A DNA stretch of 64,000 bases from Burkholderiaceae bacterium. GTDB taxonomy: Bacteria > Pseudomonadota > Gammaproteobacteria > Burkholderiales > Burkholderiaceae_D. Shown in pieces: positions 41,503-51,634 of the stretch. The stretch spans positions 62,918-126,917 of the forward strand of contig JAOASL010000031.1 in NCBI GenBank assembly GCA_030158675.1, given 5' to 3'. The translations under genes and the position numbers were made by a program. The stretch's first letter is position 1, and every line of letters begins with the position of its first letter. The notes under the pieces are model-generated. The model saw only the letters and a list, made by a program, of their open reading frames with translations, did not search any database and was not told where the DNA came from.

Positions 41503-42204
41503 ATGTCCTCACTCTGGCAAGCCCGCTTTTTCACCACCATCGACCGGCTGCAGGATTTGCCAAAATATAAACTGCCCGAGATCGCCTTCGCCGGCAGATC
41601 GAATGCTGGCAAATCCACCGCGATCAACCTGCTGTGCAACCAGAAGAAGCTGGCGTTCGCTTCGAAAACGCCGGGACGCACGCAGCATATCAATTTCTTC
41701 TCGATCGGTGGCTCGCATGTCGGACAGCACCGCAAGGATGCTACTCGTATCGAGGAGATCCGTGCCTTCCTGGTCGATCTGCCAGGTTACGGCTACGCAG
41801 AAGTTTCGGGTTCCGCGAAAGACCATTGGCAGCTACTGCTTGGGCGCTATGTGCAGGCGCGCGAACAGCTGGTGGCGCTGGTATTGATCATGGATGCGCG
41901 CCGCCCGTTCACTGAGCTCGACGTGGAAATGCTCGAGTGGTTCGCACCGACCGGCAAACCGATCCACTGCCTGCTCAGCAAGGCTGATAAGCTCAACCGC
42001 AGCGAACAGGCAGACGCACTGCGCCTGGCAAAGTCCATCCTGACCAGCTACGTTGACGAAGCCGGCCAGCCTCTGCCATTCTCGGTACAACTGTTTTCGG
42101 CGCTCAAGCGCACCGGCCTGGACGAAGCGGATCTCACGATACGCAACCTGCTCGGTCTAAATGATGAGGCGAACGAACCGGCTGCGGCCAACGGTCAGGC
42201 GTAA
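41503..42204 (+). CDS. engB: Ribosome biogenesis GTP-binding protein EngB/YsxC
   Basis: EngB is an essential GTPase in large-subunit assembly. The 233 residues have the G1 loop [10 protein letters not shown] (about 30-39), the G2 threonine in [13 protein letters not shown]3 [10 protein letters not shown] and a G4 motif SKADKLNR in place of TKxD. Next to a cytochrome c4 gene it keeps the standard beta/gammaproteobacterial context. Confidence 0.97.
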   Translation: MSSLWQARFFTTIDRLQDLPKYKLPEIAFAGRSNAGKSTAINLLCNQKKLAFASKTPGRTQHINFFSIGGSHVGQHRKDATRIEEIRAFLVDLPGYGYAEVSGSAKDHWQLLLGRYVQAREQLVALVLIMDARRPFTELDVEMLEWFAPTGKPIHCLLSKADKLNRSEQADALRLAKSILTSYVDEAGQPLPFSVQLFSALKRTGLDEADLTIRNLLGLNDEANEPAAANGQA

Positions 42205-43432
<1,228 letters not shown>

Positions 43433-43442
43433 TTTCCTTCAC

Positions 43443-43494
43443 GGGCGGCCCGCGCCGCCCCGCTCGCACGGCGCCGGTGGAAGCACCGGCGCCG
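43443..43494 (+). terminator. Two GC-rich hairpins after hemB
   Basis: GGGCGGC/GCCGCCC (43443-43460) and an 11-bp perfect stem CGGCGCCGGTG/CACCGGCGCCG with a GAAG loop (43469-43494) follow the hemB stop at 43432. No T run follows either, so they may be rho-assisted terminators or mRNA 3'-end stabilisers. Confidence 0.45.
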
Positions 43495-43577
43495 ACCGCG
43501 GCACCATTTCTCCGATTACCGAACTCTCGAACGTGGCCGGTTACCCATCTTGCGCGAAGCATTTTGGAATTTGATAT

Positions 43578-43600
43578 CTTGCGTCTTCTTTTGATGCAAG
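43578..43600 (+). other. Hairpin in the leader of the orphan gene at 43625
   Basis: CTTGCGTC, seven-base loop TTCTTTT, GATGCAAG gives an eight-pair stem with one G-T pair, 24 bp before the orphan ATG. A possible promoter (TTGCGC, 17 bp, GATATC) lies just upstream, so the stem would be in the 5' leader. Confidence 0.3.
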
Positions 43601-43624
43601 AACACAACATTTCTCGGTGGCAAG

Positions 43625-44362
43625 ATGGACCGCGCCAGAGCAAAAACCGCATTTCAACTGAACCCGGATCAAAGCATCAAACACGCGCTCGGTGAAAACG
43701 ATTTGCTGGCCAGCCGCAAAGCCGACATCCAAATGACGGACGGCTCAATGCGCAGGGTAACGCTGTTCTTCCGGGCACAACCCCACGAGTTGGCCAAGCT
43801 GCAACGCGAAGGCTCGGCCGACTCATCTCAAGTGACGGCCGACCGACTCAAGAAACTACTGCTTAAGCAGGGCATCCACTTCATCAAAGTTGAACAGATC
43901 TTCCACCATATCCGTGTGCATACCCATTCAACAGATAAAAAGGAACAACAGATAAAACAGCAGGACAAAGGACAACCTGTTTCGCAACCTCAGTCATTCG
44001 CCCAGATGGCAACCAAAAAAATGGAAGACGGCTGGACTCGGACATTTGCCATACCTGATATCCCCATGGGTCTGGTGGACTCAGCCTTCATCAAGGCAAT
44101 GAATAAAGGCCAGATGTTGCGCGTCGACGCTCAAATGAAGGAGTCGGCCTCCAAGCGCAAACCTGAAGATGCCGCAGCATCAGCAGCATCCCGTGCGAGC
44201 GGAACCACGACGACCACACTCACAGCCCATTCCTCCAATTCAGCGACCCACACAACGACAGTACCCGCTCCGCCGGGTGGCATGCCTCCGCTTCCGCCCA
44301 CGCCGACCGCCAGTCCAGCTTTCAACGCGCCACTGTCGATCAACAGGATTGATAATTCCTGA
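43625..44362 (+). CDS. Orphan protein of unknown function with proline-rich tail
   Basis: I do not recognise this 245-residue protein. It has no signal peptide or membrane segment. The first 110 residues are mixed charge and could fold (LLASRKADIQMTDGSMRRVT, then a histidine cluster FHHIRVHTH). Residues 110-130 are a Q/K-rich linker. A middle segment around 140-180 (WTRTFAIPDIPMGLVDSAFI) looks ordered, and the C-terminus is low-complexity: Ala/Ser/Thr runs, then PAPPGGMPPLPPTP. The gene is more A-rich than its neighbours, stands alone between hemB and the peroxiredoxin gene, and is followed by short repeats, all of which suggests acquired DNA. A secreted or host-interacting protein is possible but unsupported. 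Confidence 0.65.
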   Translation: MDRARAKTAFQLNPDQSIKHALGENDLLASRKADIQMTDGSMRRVTLFFRAQPHELAKLQREGSADSSQVTADRLKKLLLKQGIHFIKVEQIFHHIRVHTHSTDKKEQQIKQQDKGQPVSQPQSFAQMATKKMEDGWTRTFAIPDIPMGLVDSAFIKAMNKGQMLRVDAQMKESASKRKPEDAAASAASRASGTTTTTLTAHSSNSATHTTTVPAPPGGMPPLPPTPTASPAFNAPLSINRIDNS

Positions 44363-44397
44363 TATCAAGCAGTCAGACCAGGATCGGCTCATCAGGC

Positions 44398-44424
44398 CAA
44401 CAAGCCCAACAAGCCCAACAAACC
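44398..44424. repeat. Three tandem copies of a 9-bp unit
   Basis: CAACAAGCC, CAACAAGCC, CAACAAACC stand head to tail 36 bp after the orphan gene. The region from 44363 to 44674 otherwise holds only a possible 32-codon frame. Confidence 0.8.
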
Positions 44425-44504
44425 AGGTCTACAGAACGATGTGCCCGTATTACGCAAATTTAAGGTCGACGTGATTATTCCTGCCAAACCAAACGGAGTT
44501 TTCA

Positions 44505-44603
44505 ATGAATCGAACAGCACTGCCATCAAGATGCGAACACTACGGAAATACGGTCGAAGCTGACACCGAAAATTTCACTCCCCAAAGAAGTCACCCTACT
44601 TGA
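44505..44603 (+). CDS. Possible 32-residue ORF or gene remnant
   Basis: An ATG with ACGGAG seven bases upstream opens a 32-codon frame (MNRTALPSRCEHYGNTVEAD at the start) ending in TGA. It has no hydrophobic segment or recognisable family. The good Shine-Dalgarno spacing is its only support; it may be the 5' remnant of a lost gene. Confidence 0.25.
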   Translation: MNRTALPSRCEHYGNTVEADTENFTPQRSHPT

Positions 44604-44674
44604 GCTCCCACCAAACCCATGAATCCATGCTTGCTCAAGCCGTGCCGGTCCGTTTTATTATGCTATTTAGCACT

Positions 44675-45313
44675 TTACCTGTTCGGCTGCGGCGTGAGCC
44701 GCAGGTAAGGCTTCGGCGCTTGGTAACCCTTCGGGTATTTCTGCCGGATCAGCGCTTCGTCCTGCACTGACAGCGGAATGATTACGTCGTCGCCGTCGTG
44801 CCAGTTACCCGGCGTGGCGACGGTGTAGCCGTCGGTCAGTTGCAGCGCGTCGATCACCCGCAATACTTCAGTGAAGTTTCGGCCGGTGCTCATAGGATAG
44901 GTAAGCATCAGCCGGACCTTCTTCTTCGGATCGATGATGAACAACGAACGCACGGTAGCGGTATCAGACTGATTCGGATGAATCATGTCGTACAAAACAG
45001 CGACTTTGCGGTCGGCATCGGCAATGATAGGGAAATCGACCACCGTACGCTGGGTCTCTTCAATGTCTCGTATCCACGCACTGTGTCGTTCGACCGGATC
45101 AACCGACAGCGCAATCGCCTTCACGTTTCTTCTGTCGAATTCGGGTTTGAGCCTGGCAGTCAGACCCAGCTCAGTAGTGCAGACGGGCGTGAAATCTGCA
45201 GGATGCGAAAACAGCACGACCCAGGAGTCCCCAGCCCATTCATGAAAACGGATTTCACCGGCTGACGAATTCTGCTCAAAATCGGGCGCAGTATCACCGA
45301 GATGCAATGCCAT
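44675..45313 (-). CDS. 1-Cys peroxiredoxin (Prx6/AhpC-TSA family)
   Basis: This thiol peroxidase reduces hydrogen peroxide and organic peroxides. The 212 residues from 45313 (MALHLGDTAPDFEQ) are preceded by AAGGAG. The peroxidatic cysteine is C45 in SHPADFTPVCTTE. The long C-terminal domain with YPMSTGRNFTEVLRVIDALQ is typical of the 1-Cys Prx6 group. It faces the orphan gene across a 312-bp spacer and precedes no obvious reductase gene. Confidence 0.95.
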   Translation of the reverse strand: MALHLGDTAPDFEQNSSAGEIRFHEWAGDSWVVLFSHPADFTPVCTTELGLTARLKPEFDRRNVKAIALSVDPVERHSAWIRDIEETQRTVVDFPIIADADRKVAVLYDMIHPNQSDTATVRSLFIIDPKKKVRLMLTYPMSTGRNFTEVLRVIDALQLTDGYTVATPGNWHDGDDVIIPLSVQDEALIRQKYPKGYQAPKPYLRLTPQPNR

Positions 45314-45428
45314 GGTGTCAGTCTCCTTGCTCAGAGAGGTGATCAAGAAGCCAATATATCGGCGCTCTCCGTACGGCACAAAGACAATCTCGCTGTTAGC
45401 AAATAGCCGGGATTGATATGGCGCTGAA

Positions 45429-47189
45429 TTACTTCGTTTGTCGTAGCAACTGCAGGAATTTTTCGGCGGACTGGAAGCCGATCACGCGTGAGCTACTGAC
45501 TTCCTTGCCATCAGGACCGAAAAAAATAATGCCAGGCGGACCGAACAAACCGAAGCGTTTCAGCAGAGCCTTGTGCTCTTCATCGTTTGATGTCACATCA
45601 GCCTGCAGCAAGAGCATCTGGTCGAGCTCGGCTTTCACCCTCGAATCAGTGAACGTGATTTTTTCCATCTCGATACACGACACGCACCAGTCCGCATAGA
45701 AATCGAGCATCACGCGCCGACCGCTGGCATGCGCGAGCGCCGCATCGAGTTCCGCGATACTACCAATGCGCAGGAATGCCGTCTTTGCCTGAACCTCGCC
45801 ATGCAGATGTGCGAGCGGCGACCACGGGTCGCGGCCACCGCTTCCGACGCCGACAAGTTGCACCGCGCCGATCGCAATGAAACCCATACCGATCGCACGA
45901 GCACGCCAACCGAGTGATCGGACTCGTAACAGGAAAGCGCCATAGCCCGCGCCCAACACGCCCCAGCCCAGCATCAGCAGCGAGGGAGGGATCAGAGATG
46001 CGATCATCCACAACGCTAGTGCCAGCATCAGCACACCGAAAAACACCTTGACCGATTGCATCCACGCGCCAGCGCGTGGCAACAGCGTGCCGGCCGACAC
46101 GCCAACCAGCAACAGCGGCACGCTCATGCCGGCCGCCATCGCAAACAGGGCGCTGCCGCCAACGAATACATCGCGTGTCTGACTGATATAGACAAGCGCA
46201 CCTGCCAACGGTGCAGCGACGCACGGACCAATGATCAGTGCCGAGATAGCGCCCATCACAAACACGCCGGCGAGTTTTCCCGTGCGCTGACGCTCGGACA
46301 AGCGGGTCAGCGCCAGCTGTACCGGTGCCGGCACCTGCAGCTGATAAACATCGAACATGGACAAGGCCATCAACGTCATCAGCGCGGCAAAACTGCCCAG
46401 GATCAGCGGGCTCTGCAAGGCGGCAGACAAGCCTTCGCCGACCAGACCCGCGGCAATACCAAGCGCCGTATAGACCACAGCCATGCCCAACGAATAGCTG
46501 AGCGATAGCGTAAAGGCACGGCGGCGACTGGTCTGCGAACCTTCACCGGCGATGATGAAGGACAGGATCGGCACCATCGGCAACACGCAGGGCGTAAACG
46601 ACAAACCCAGCCCTAGCAGCAGAAACAGCGGCAAAATCAGCATCATTCGCCCGCTGGCAAGCGAAGCCTCGATGCGCCCCATCTCGCTCGCCGGCACCTG
46701 GACGTCACGGGTTGATACGGCCGGACTTGCCGCCGGCGATGCAATCAGCCTGTCAGCCATGGAAGGCGCGGCGGCGGGCAAGCGCACGTCGGACATCATC
46801 GGCGGATAACAGAGGCCTTTGTCAGAGCATCCCTGACTGGTCGCTTTCAGAGTGAACGCCGAACCGGCCTGCACGGGCAAATGAATCAGCAGTTCGCCGC
46901 GCATCGTCTCGACATCTTTTTCGAAGTTCGGGTCGAACTTTACCTTGCCGCGCGGCAGATCAGGCTTGCCCAATGTTCCACCTTCCACCGCGAACGCGAA
47001 CTTGTCGCGATACAGGTAGTAGCCGTCGGCGACGCGGTAACGCACTTCGATCGTCGACGGATCGCTCATTCGCGCACTGAATTCGAAAGCTTGCTCAGGC
47101 GGCAGAAATTCGCCAGCATCTTGCGCAGCGCTCAGCAACGGCAGACCTGCCCACAGCAGGAAGAAAAAACGGATGAACAGATTATGCAT
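45429..47189 (-). CDS. dsbD: Thiol:disulfide interchange protein DsbD
   Basis: DsbD moves electrons from cytoplasmic thioredoxin across the membrane to periplasmic DsbC and cytochrome c maturation partners. From the start at 47189 the 586 residues have a signal peptide (ends near LSAAQ), an alpha domain with the CSDKGLCYPP pair of cysteines, eight membrane segments with GLSFTPCVLPMVPI and IIGPCVAAPLAG, and a C-terminal thioredoxin domain with CVSC. All three cysteine pairs are visible. It overlaps cutA by eight bases. Confidence 0.96.
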   Translation of the reverse strand: MHNLFIRFFFLLWAGLPLLSAAQDAGEFLPPEQAFEFSARMSDPSTIEVRYRVADGYYLYRDKFAFAVEGGTLGKPDLPRGKVKFDPNFEKDVETMRGELLIHLPVQAGSAFTLKATSQGCSDKGLCYPPMMSDVRLPAAAPSMADRLIASPAASPAVSTRDVQVPASEMGRIEASLASGRMMLILPLFLLLGLGLSFTPCVLPMVPILSFIIAGEGSQTSRRRAFTLSLSYSLGMAVVYTALGIAAGLVGEGLSAALQSPLILGSFAALMTLMALSMFDVYQLQVPAPVQLALTRLSERQRTGKLAGVFVMGAISALIIGPCVAAPLAGALVYISQTRDVFVGGSALFAMAAGMSVPLLLVGVSAGTLLPRAGAWMQSVKVFFGVLMLALALWMIASLIPPSLLMLGWGVLGAGYGAFLLRVRSLGWRARAIGMGFIAIGAVQLVGVGSGGRDPWSPLAHLHGEVQAKTAFLRIGSIAELDAALAHASGRRVMLDFYADWCVSCIEMEKITFTDSRVKAELDQMLLLQADVTSNDEEHKALLKRFGLFGPPGIIFFGPDGKEVSSSRVIGFQSAEKFLQLLRQTK

Positions 47190-47520
47190 GGGACTCGGGT
47201 TGGGTTTCGGCGGCAATCCAGTGCAGATACGGCGGATGGCCTTCGCTCAGTGGCCAGGCAATCACCTCGGGCAGATCGTACGGGTGTGAGGCAAGGATGG
47301 CGCGTTGCAATTGCGGATAACGCCGCCGCGTGGTCTTGATCAGCAACGTGACTTCGCCTGCTTCCTCGACTGCCCCCTGCCAGCGATAAACCGATTGCAC
47401 GGCAGGCAGAATGTTCACGCATGCCGCCAGCTTCGCATCGACCAGTGTGTGCGCCAGCGCTTGCGCGGTCGACATATCGGGCACATTCGTCATCGCCAGC
47501 AGTATCTGTTGGTCACTCAT
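47182..47520 (-). CDS. cutA: Divalent cation tolerance protein CutA
   Basis: CutA is a small trimeric protein linked to copper and other divalent metal tolerance; its molecular job is unclear. The 112 residues have ACVNILPAVQSVYRWQG, EVTLLIKTT and a C-terminal IAWPLSEGHPPYLHWI, all family hallmarks. The dsbD start lies inside its end, so translation is coupled, a common pairing. Confidence 0.95.
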   Translation of the reverse strand: MSDQQILLAMTNVPDMSTAQALAHTLVDAKLAACVNILPAVQSVYRWQGAVEEAGEVTLLIKTTRRRYPQLQRAILASHPYDLPEVIAWPLSEGHPPYLHWIAAETQPESHA

Positions 47521-47530
47521 TGGGACTCCG

Positions 47531-48316
47531 TCAGGTCAACAGCCGTCTGCGTGTGAGGACAGTCGCGACATAAAAAGCGGCCACACAGAAAACCAGCAGG
47601 TTCAGCACATTCGGCAGCGGGTTCACGGGCAGGCGCCCCAGCAGCAATGGTCGCACAAGATGCACGGCCGCACCGAGAGGCAGATAGTCTGCGAGCGACT
47701 GCAGCCAGGCGGGTAACTGCGCGGTCGGATAGTAGACACCGGACACGAAGATCATTGGCGTCAGCACCAGCGTGAAATAGTAAGTGAAGAAATCGTACGC
47801 CCTCGCGATCGCATTCATGATCAGCGCGATCGACGCAAAAGTCATGCCGATTAGGAACAGCAAGGGCGGCACCAGCAAAGTGGTCGGATGCAGCCCGATG
47901 CCCAGCACGAACAGCACGACCAGGATTGCCAACCCCGAGATCATCGCCTTGCTAGCGGCCCATAGCAATTCAGCCAGTACGATGTCATCAAGGTCGAGCG
48001 GCGTATTCAATAACGTCTCCCAGGTCTTTTGTACATGCATGCGCGAGAACGCAGAGTACAAGGCCTCGAACGAGGATGCCATCATGACGGACATGCAGAT
48101 CGAGCCGCTGGCAAGGAACTCGATGTAGGGAACCCCATCGATTTCCTGTAGCAGACTGCCGAGGCCGTAACCGAAGGCGAGCAGTGTGATCATCGGCTCC
48201 GCGATGTTGCCGATCACACTCGCGACAGCCAGCTTGCGCCAGACCAGCAGGTTGCGCCGCCATACAGGCACGAAACGCAGGCTGACCGAAGGCAGCCGGT
48301 AAGTCGACATCGTCAT
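47531..48316 (-). CDS. ABC-2 type transporter permease, NodJ-like
   Basis: This 261-residue inner-membrane permease has six hydrophobic segments and an N-terminal VWRRNLLVWRKL amphipathic stretch. The LLAFGYGLGSLL and SGSICMSVMMASSFEALYSA segments are typical of the NodJ/YadH group. It is the partner of the ATPase gene that ends two bases upstream. The cargo is unknown; rhizobial NodIJ export lipo-oligosaccharides, but no nod biosynthesis gene is present here. Confidence 0.9.
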   Translation of the reverse strand: MTMSTYRLPSVSLRFVPVWRRNLLVWRKLAVASVIGNIAEPMITLLAFGYGLGSLLQEIDGVPYIEFLASGSICMSVMMASSFEALYSAFSRMHVQKTWETLLNTPLDLDDIVLAELLWAASKAMISGLAILVVLFVLGIGLHPTTLLVPPLLFLIGMTFASIALIMNAIARAYDFFTYYFTLVLTPMIFVSGVYYPTAQLPAWLQSLADYLPLGAAVHLVRPLLLGRLPVNPLPNVLNLLVFCVAAFYVATVLTRRRLLT

Positions 48317-48317
48317 C

Positions 48318-49238
48318 TCAGTCCCTCATCTCGCGGCCGGTCAACTTCAGGAACAGGTCTTCCAGATTGGCAGGGCGATGCAGATAGCGCAGCCCCTCAC
48401 GCTGTGTAAGGCTTTGCAGCAAAGGCTCCGCATGGTTGGTATAGCAGAACGCAGTTTCGCCACTGGTCTCGACACGGTCGGCCAGCCCGCGCGCGCCTTC
48501 TGCCCATTCGACGGCGCGATCGCCGTAGGCCTCGATCACTTGCGATTCAATGTGAGCGGCAATCAGTTCGCGCGGCGCACCCTCGGCGATCATTCTCCCG
48601 TGATCAATCACGGCCAATCGATCACACAAACGCTCGGCCTCGTCCATGAAATGGGTAGTCAGCAGAATGGTCTTGCCGTTAGCGAGCAAGGTCTTCAGAC
48701 GCTCCCAGATCATGTGCCGCGCTTGCGGGTCCAGGCCTGTGGTCGGTTCGTCCATGAAGATCAGGTCGGGATCATTCACTAGTGCCCGCGCAAGCGTCAA
48801 ACGGCGCTTCATACCCCCGGAAAGCTCCCCGATACGGGCGTCGCGCTTGGCGATCAGATTTGCAAATCCCAGCAACCAGTCCAATCGGTCGGCGATGTCG
48901 ACTTCGTGCATGCCAAAATAGCGACCATAGACAAGGAGGTTTTCTTCGACGGTGAAATCCGGATCAAGGCTATCGATCTGAGGCACAACGCCGATCCGCA
49001 TGCGTGCGCGCCGCGCATCGCCAGGCACGTCATGGCCGACCAGCGTGATGCGCCCGCTGTCAGGGGCTGTCAGCCCGAGGCAAAGCTTCAATGTCGTGGT
49101 CTTGCCAGCGCCATTTGGCCCGAGCAAGCCATAGCACTCGCCGCGACGCAGCGCGAACGACACGCCATTGATCACCTGACGCCGGGCAGCGCCGTCGCCA
49201 TATGACTTGTGCAGGTTTTCTACGCTCAGGATAGTCAT
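48318..49238 (-). CDS. ABC transporter ATP-binding protein, NodI-like
   Basis: The 306-residue ATPase has Walker [10 protein letters not shown] (about 40-48), [15 protein letters not shown], Walker [14 protein letters not shown] and the switch histidine in [13 protein letters not shown]-terminal extension of about 70 residues is as in NodI/YadG homologues. It forms a unit with the permease gene. The pair sits between rplQ and cutA-dsbD; its promoter must lie in the 193-bp gap to rplQ, where I saw no convincing boxes. Confidence 0.92.
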   Translation of the reverse strand: MTILSVENLHKSYGDGAARRQVINGVSFALRRGECYGLLGPNGAGKTTTLKLCLGLTAPDSGRITLVGHDVPGDARRARMRIGVVPQIDSLDPDFTVEENLLVYGRYFGMHEVDIADRLDWLLGFANLIAKRDARIGELSGGMKRRLTLARALVNDPDLIFMDEPTTGLDPQARHMIWERLKTLLANGKTILLTTHFMDEAERLCDRLAVIDHGRMIAEGAPRELIAAHIESQVIEAYGDRAVEWAEGARGLADRVETSGETAFCYTNHAEPLLQSLTQREGLRYLHRPANLEDLFLKLTGREMRD

Positions 49239-49364
49239 GGGGGTTACGTGGGTCAGGGTCAGGATGTGAGCTGTCGGTGGTTGCGGACTGCTGCTGAATT
49301 ACTGATTGCTGCTGACTCCCGCACGGTCGATCTTGCCATATCAGCGATGCATTTTCAGGCGCCC

Positions 49365-49396
49365 AAAAAACAAAGCCAGGCACGCAGCCTGGCTTT
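49365..49396 (-). terminator. Intrinsic terminator of the ribosomal block
   Basis: On the minus strand AAAGCCAGGC, loop TGCGT, GCCTGGCTTT is followed by GTTTTTTG, 36 bp after the rplQ stop. It is a textbook terminator closing the alpha operon before the ABC genes. Confidence 0.92.
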
Positions 49397-49431
49397 ATGG
49401 TGCTGTCACTGCCCTAGCAGTGCTGCAGAAT

Positions 49432-49821
49432 TTACTCCACCACTTCGACAGCTTCGGTCGGCTCCGGACGGTCAACCAGTTCAACATAGGCCATGGGCGC
49501 GTTGTCACCAACGCGGAAGCCCATTTTCAGGATGCGCAGGTAGCCACCGTTGCGTGCCTTGTAGCGCGGACCAATTTCGGAGAACAGCTTGCCGACGATT
49601 TCACGATCGCGTAGGCGCGAGAACGCGAGACGCTTGTTGGCCAGCGTGTCGATTTTTCCGAGGGTGATGATCGGCTCGATGACGCGGCGCAGTTCTTTTG
49701 CCTTCGGTAGCGTGGTCTTGATCGCTTCGTGGCGCAGCAGAGAAACAGTCATGTTGCGCAGCATAGCGAGACGGTGCGACGAAGTGCGGTTCAGTTTACG
49801 GAGTCCGTGGCGATGACGCAT
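49432..49821 (-). CDS. rplQ: 50S ribosomal protein L17
   Basis: L17 lies near the peptide exit tunnel. The 129 residues begin [20 protein letters not shown], the nearly invariant family start, and have a short acidic tail (TEAVEVVE). It is the last gene of the alpha operon, 96 bp after rpoA. Confidence 0.98.
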   Translation of the reverse strand: MRHRHGLRKLNRTSSHRLAMLRNMTVSLLRHEAIKTTLPKAKELRRVIEPIITLGKIDTLANKRLAFSRLRDREIVGKLFSEIGPRYKARNGGYLRILKMGFRVGDNAPMAYVELVDRPEPTEAVEVVE

Positions 49822-49860
49822 GGTACTTTCCTTTTCAGAGTATTGGTCCAGCTCTTCTAT

Positions 49861-49885
49861 CGCCGGCCCGTATATCGGGCCGGCG
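49861..49885 (-). other. Perfect 10-bp hairpin between rpoA and rplQ
   Basis: CGCCGGCCCG, loop of five, CGGGCCGGCG stands in the 96-bp spacer. No T run follows on the minus strand. It may be an RNase III processing site or mRNA stabiliser. Confidence 0.5.
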
Positions 49886-49917
49886 CGGGCCGGTAAAGGT
49901 TAGATAATAAAGTTCGA

Positions 49918-50895
49918 TTACTTTTCGAGGCCAGCCGGCGGCCAATTTTCGAGTTTCATGCCAAGGGTAAGGCCGCGCGAGGCAAGAACTTCCTTGATTT
50001 CGTTGAGCGACTTTCGGCCCAGGTTCGGGGTTTTCAGAAGCTCGTTCTCACTACGCTGGATCAGGTCACCAATGTAATAGATGTTCTCCGCCTTGAGGCA
50101 GTTTGCAGAACGGACGGTCAGTTCGAGATCATCAACCGGGCGCAACAGGATAGGATCGACGGTCGGAGCGCGCGACGGCGCTTCGGCTGCGGCTTCGGTG
50201 CCTTCCAGAGCGGCGAACACATTCAGCTGATCAACCAACACGCGAGCCGACTGGCGAATCGCTTCTTCCGGCGAGATCACGCCGTTGGTCTCGATGTTCA
50301 TCACCAGCTTGTCGAGGTCGGTACGTTGCTCGACACGAGCCGATTCAACCGTGTACGACACACGACGCACTGGCGAGAACGATGCATCGAGAATGATGCG
50401 ACCGATGGTCTTATTCGCGTCTTCCGTCAGACGACGCACGTTGCCCGGCACATAGCCGCGGCCTTTTTCGACCTTCACCTGCATGTCGATCTTGCCACCG
50501 GCAGTCAGGTGGGCGATCACGTGATCAGGGTTGATGAGCTCGATGTCATGTGGCAGGTCGATGTCCGAAGCCAGCACCGGACCCTCGCCTTCCTTCTTCA
50601 GTGTCAGCGTGACTTCATCGCGGTTGTGCAGCTTGAAGACGACGCCCTTCAGGTTCAGCAAAATATCGACTACGTCCTCCTGAACGCCATCAATCGACGA
50701 GTACTCATGCACCACGCCTGAGATCGTCACTTCGGTCGGCGCGTAGCCGACCATCGACGATAGCAGCACGCGACGCAGCGCGTTACCGAGCGTGTGGCCG
50801 TAGCCACGTTCGAACGGCTCCATCACGACTTTGGCGTGACCAGGGCCGAGCTGCTCAACCTCAATGATGCGGGGCTTCAGAAGATTGTTTTGCAT
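49918..50895 (-). CDS. rpoA: DNA-directed RNA polymerase alpha subunit
   Basis: Alpha dimerises to start polymerase assembly and its C-terminal domain contacts UP elements and activators. The 325 residues have the N-terminal assembly domain ([20 protein letters not shown]) and, after a linker around 235-245, the CTD with [19 protein letters not shown] and [23 protein letters not shown] precedes the start. An intrinsic terminator lies just upstream between rpsD and rpoA. Confidence 0.99.
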   Translation of the reverse strand: MQNNLLKPRIIEVEQLGPGHAKVVMEPFERGYGHTLGNALRRVLLSSMVGYAPTEVTISGVVHEYSSIDGVQEDVVDILLNLKGVVFKLHNRDEVTLTLKKEGEGPVLASDIDLPHDIELINPDHVIAHLTAGGKIDMQVKVEKGRGYVPGNVRRLTEDANKTIGRIILDASFSPVRRVSYTVESARVEQRTDLDKLVMNIETNGVISPEEAIRQSARVLVDQLNVFAALEGTEAAAEAPSRAPTVDPILLRPVDDLELTVRSANCLKAENIYYIGDLIQRSENELLKTPNLGRKSLNEIKEVLASRGLTLGMKLENWPPAGLEK

Positions 50896-50950
50896 GAATG
50901 TCCTTTCAATACCCTCGGCTCGTTACACCGATAAGGCTGATGGCATATCT

Positions 50951-50978
50951 AAAAAGGCGCCTGTGAATGCAGGCGCCT
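50951..50978 (-). terminator. Intrinsic terminator between rpsD and rpoA
   Basis: On the minus strand AGGCGCCTG, six-base loop, CAGGCGCCT is followed by TTTT, nine bases after the rpsD stop. It is strong by eye, yet lies inside an essential operon, so it must be leaky, regulated, or bypassed by a promoter before rpoA. Confidence 0.8.
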
Positions 50979-50986
50979 CGGGAGAA

Positions 50987-51610
50987 TTAACGTGAGTAGA
51001 GTTCGACGATCAACGACTCATTGACTTCCTGATTGAAGTCACCGCGGTCCGGCAAGGATTTCAGGGATCCTTCCATCTTTTTAGCATCGACCGACACCCA
51101 CAGCGGCAGGCCTGACTGCTCTGCCAGCGACAGCGCTTCGGCGATACGAACCTGCTTCTTCGCTTTTTCACGGACGGCGACGACATCGCCCACTTTGACT
51201 TGGAACGACGGGATGTTCACGACGTTACCGTTGACGACAATCGCCTTGTGCGACACCAGCTGGCGCGCTTCCGCACGGGTCGACGCAAAACCGAGGCGAT
51301 AGACAACGTTATCCAGCCGCGACTCGAGCAGCTTCAGCAACATTTCGCCGGTATTGCCCTTACGGCGGTCAGCTTCGGCGAAGTAGCGACGGAACTGGCG
51401 CTCAAGCACACCGTACATGCGCTTGACCTTCTGTTTTTCACGAAGCTGATTGCCATAATCCGACGTACGCGCACCCGAAGTACGGCCATGCTGGCCTGGC
51501 TTCGAATCGAGTTTGCACTTCGAATCCAGAGAGCGGCGTGCGCTCTTCAGGAACAGGTCGGTGCCTTCACGGCGGGAGAGTTTTGCTTTAGGTCCAATAT
51601 AACGTGCCAC
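50987..51610 (-). CDS. rpsD: 30S ribosomal protein S4
   Basis: S4 starts 30S assembly by binding the 5' domain of 16S rRNA, and in E. coli it also represses the alpha operon. The 207 residues start [20 protein letters not shown] and lack the zinc-binding cysteines of the C+ type. The S4 RNA-binding domain is around 97-160 ([20 protein letters not shown]). It is flanked by terminator-like hairpins on both sides, unlike the E. coli operon. Confidence 0.98.
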   Translation of the reverse strand: MARYIGPKAKLSRREGTDLFLKSARRSLDSKCKLDSKPGQHGRTSGARTSDYGNQLREKQKVKRMYGVLERQFRRYFAEADRRKGNTGEMLLKLLESRLDNVVYRLGFASTRAEARQLVSHKAIVVNGNVVNIPSFQVKVGDVVAVREKAKKQVRIAEALSLAEQSGLPLWVSVDAKKMEGSLKSLPDRGDFNQEVNESLIVELYSR

Positions 51611-51634
51611 GAAGTTTCCTTTTATGTTTGACGT

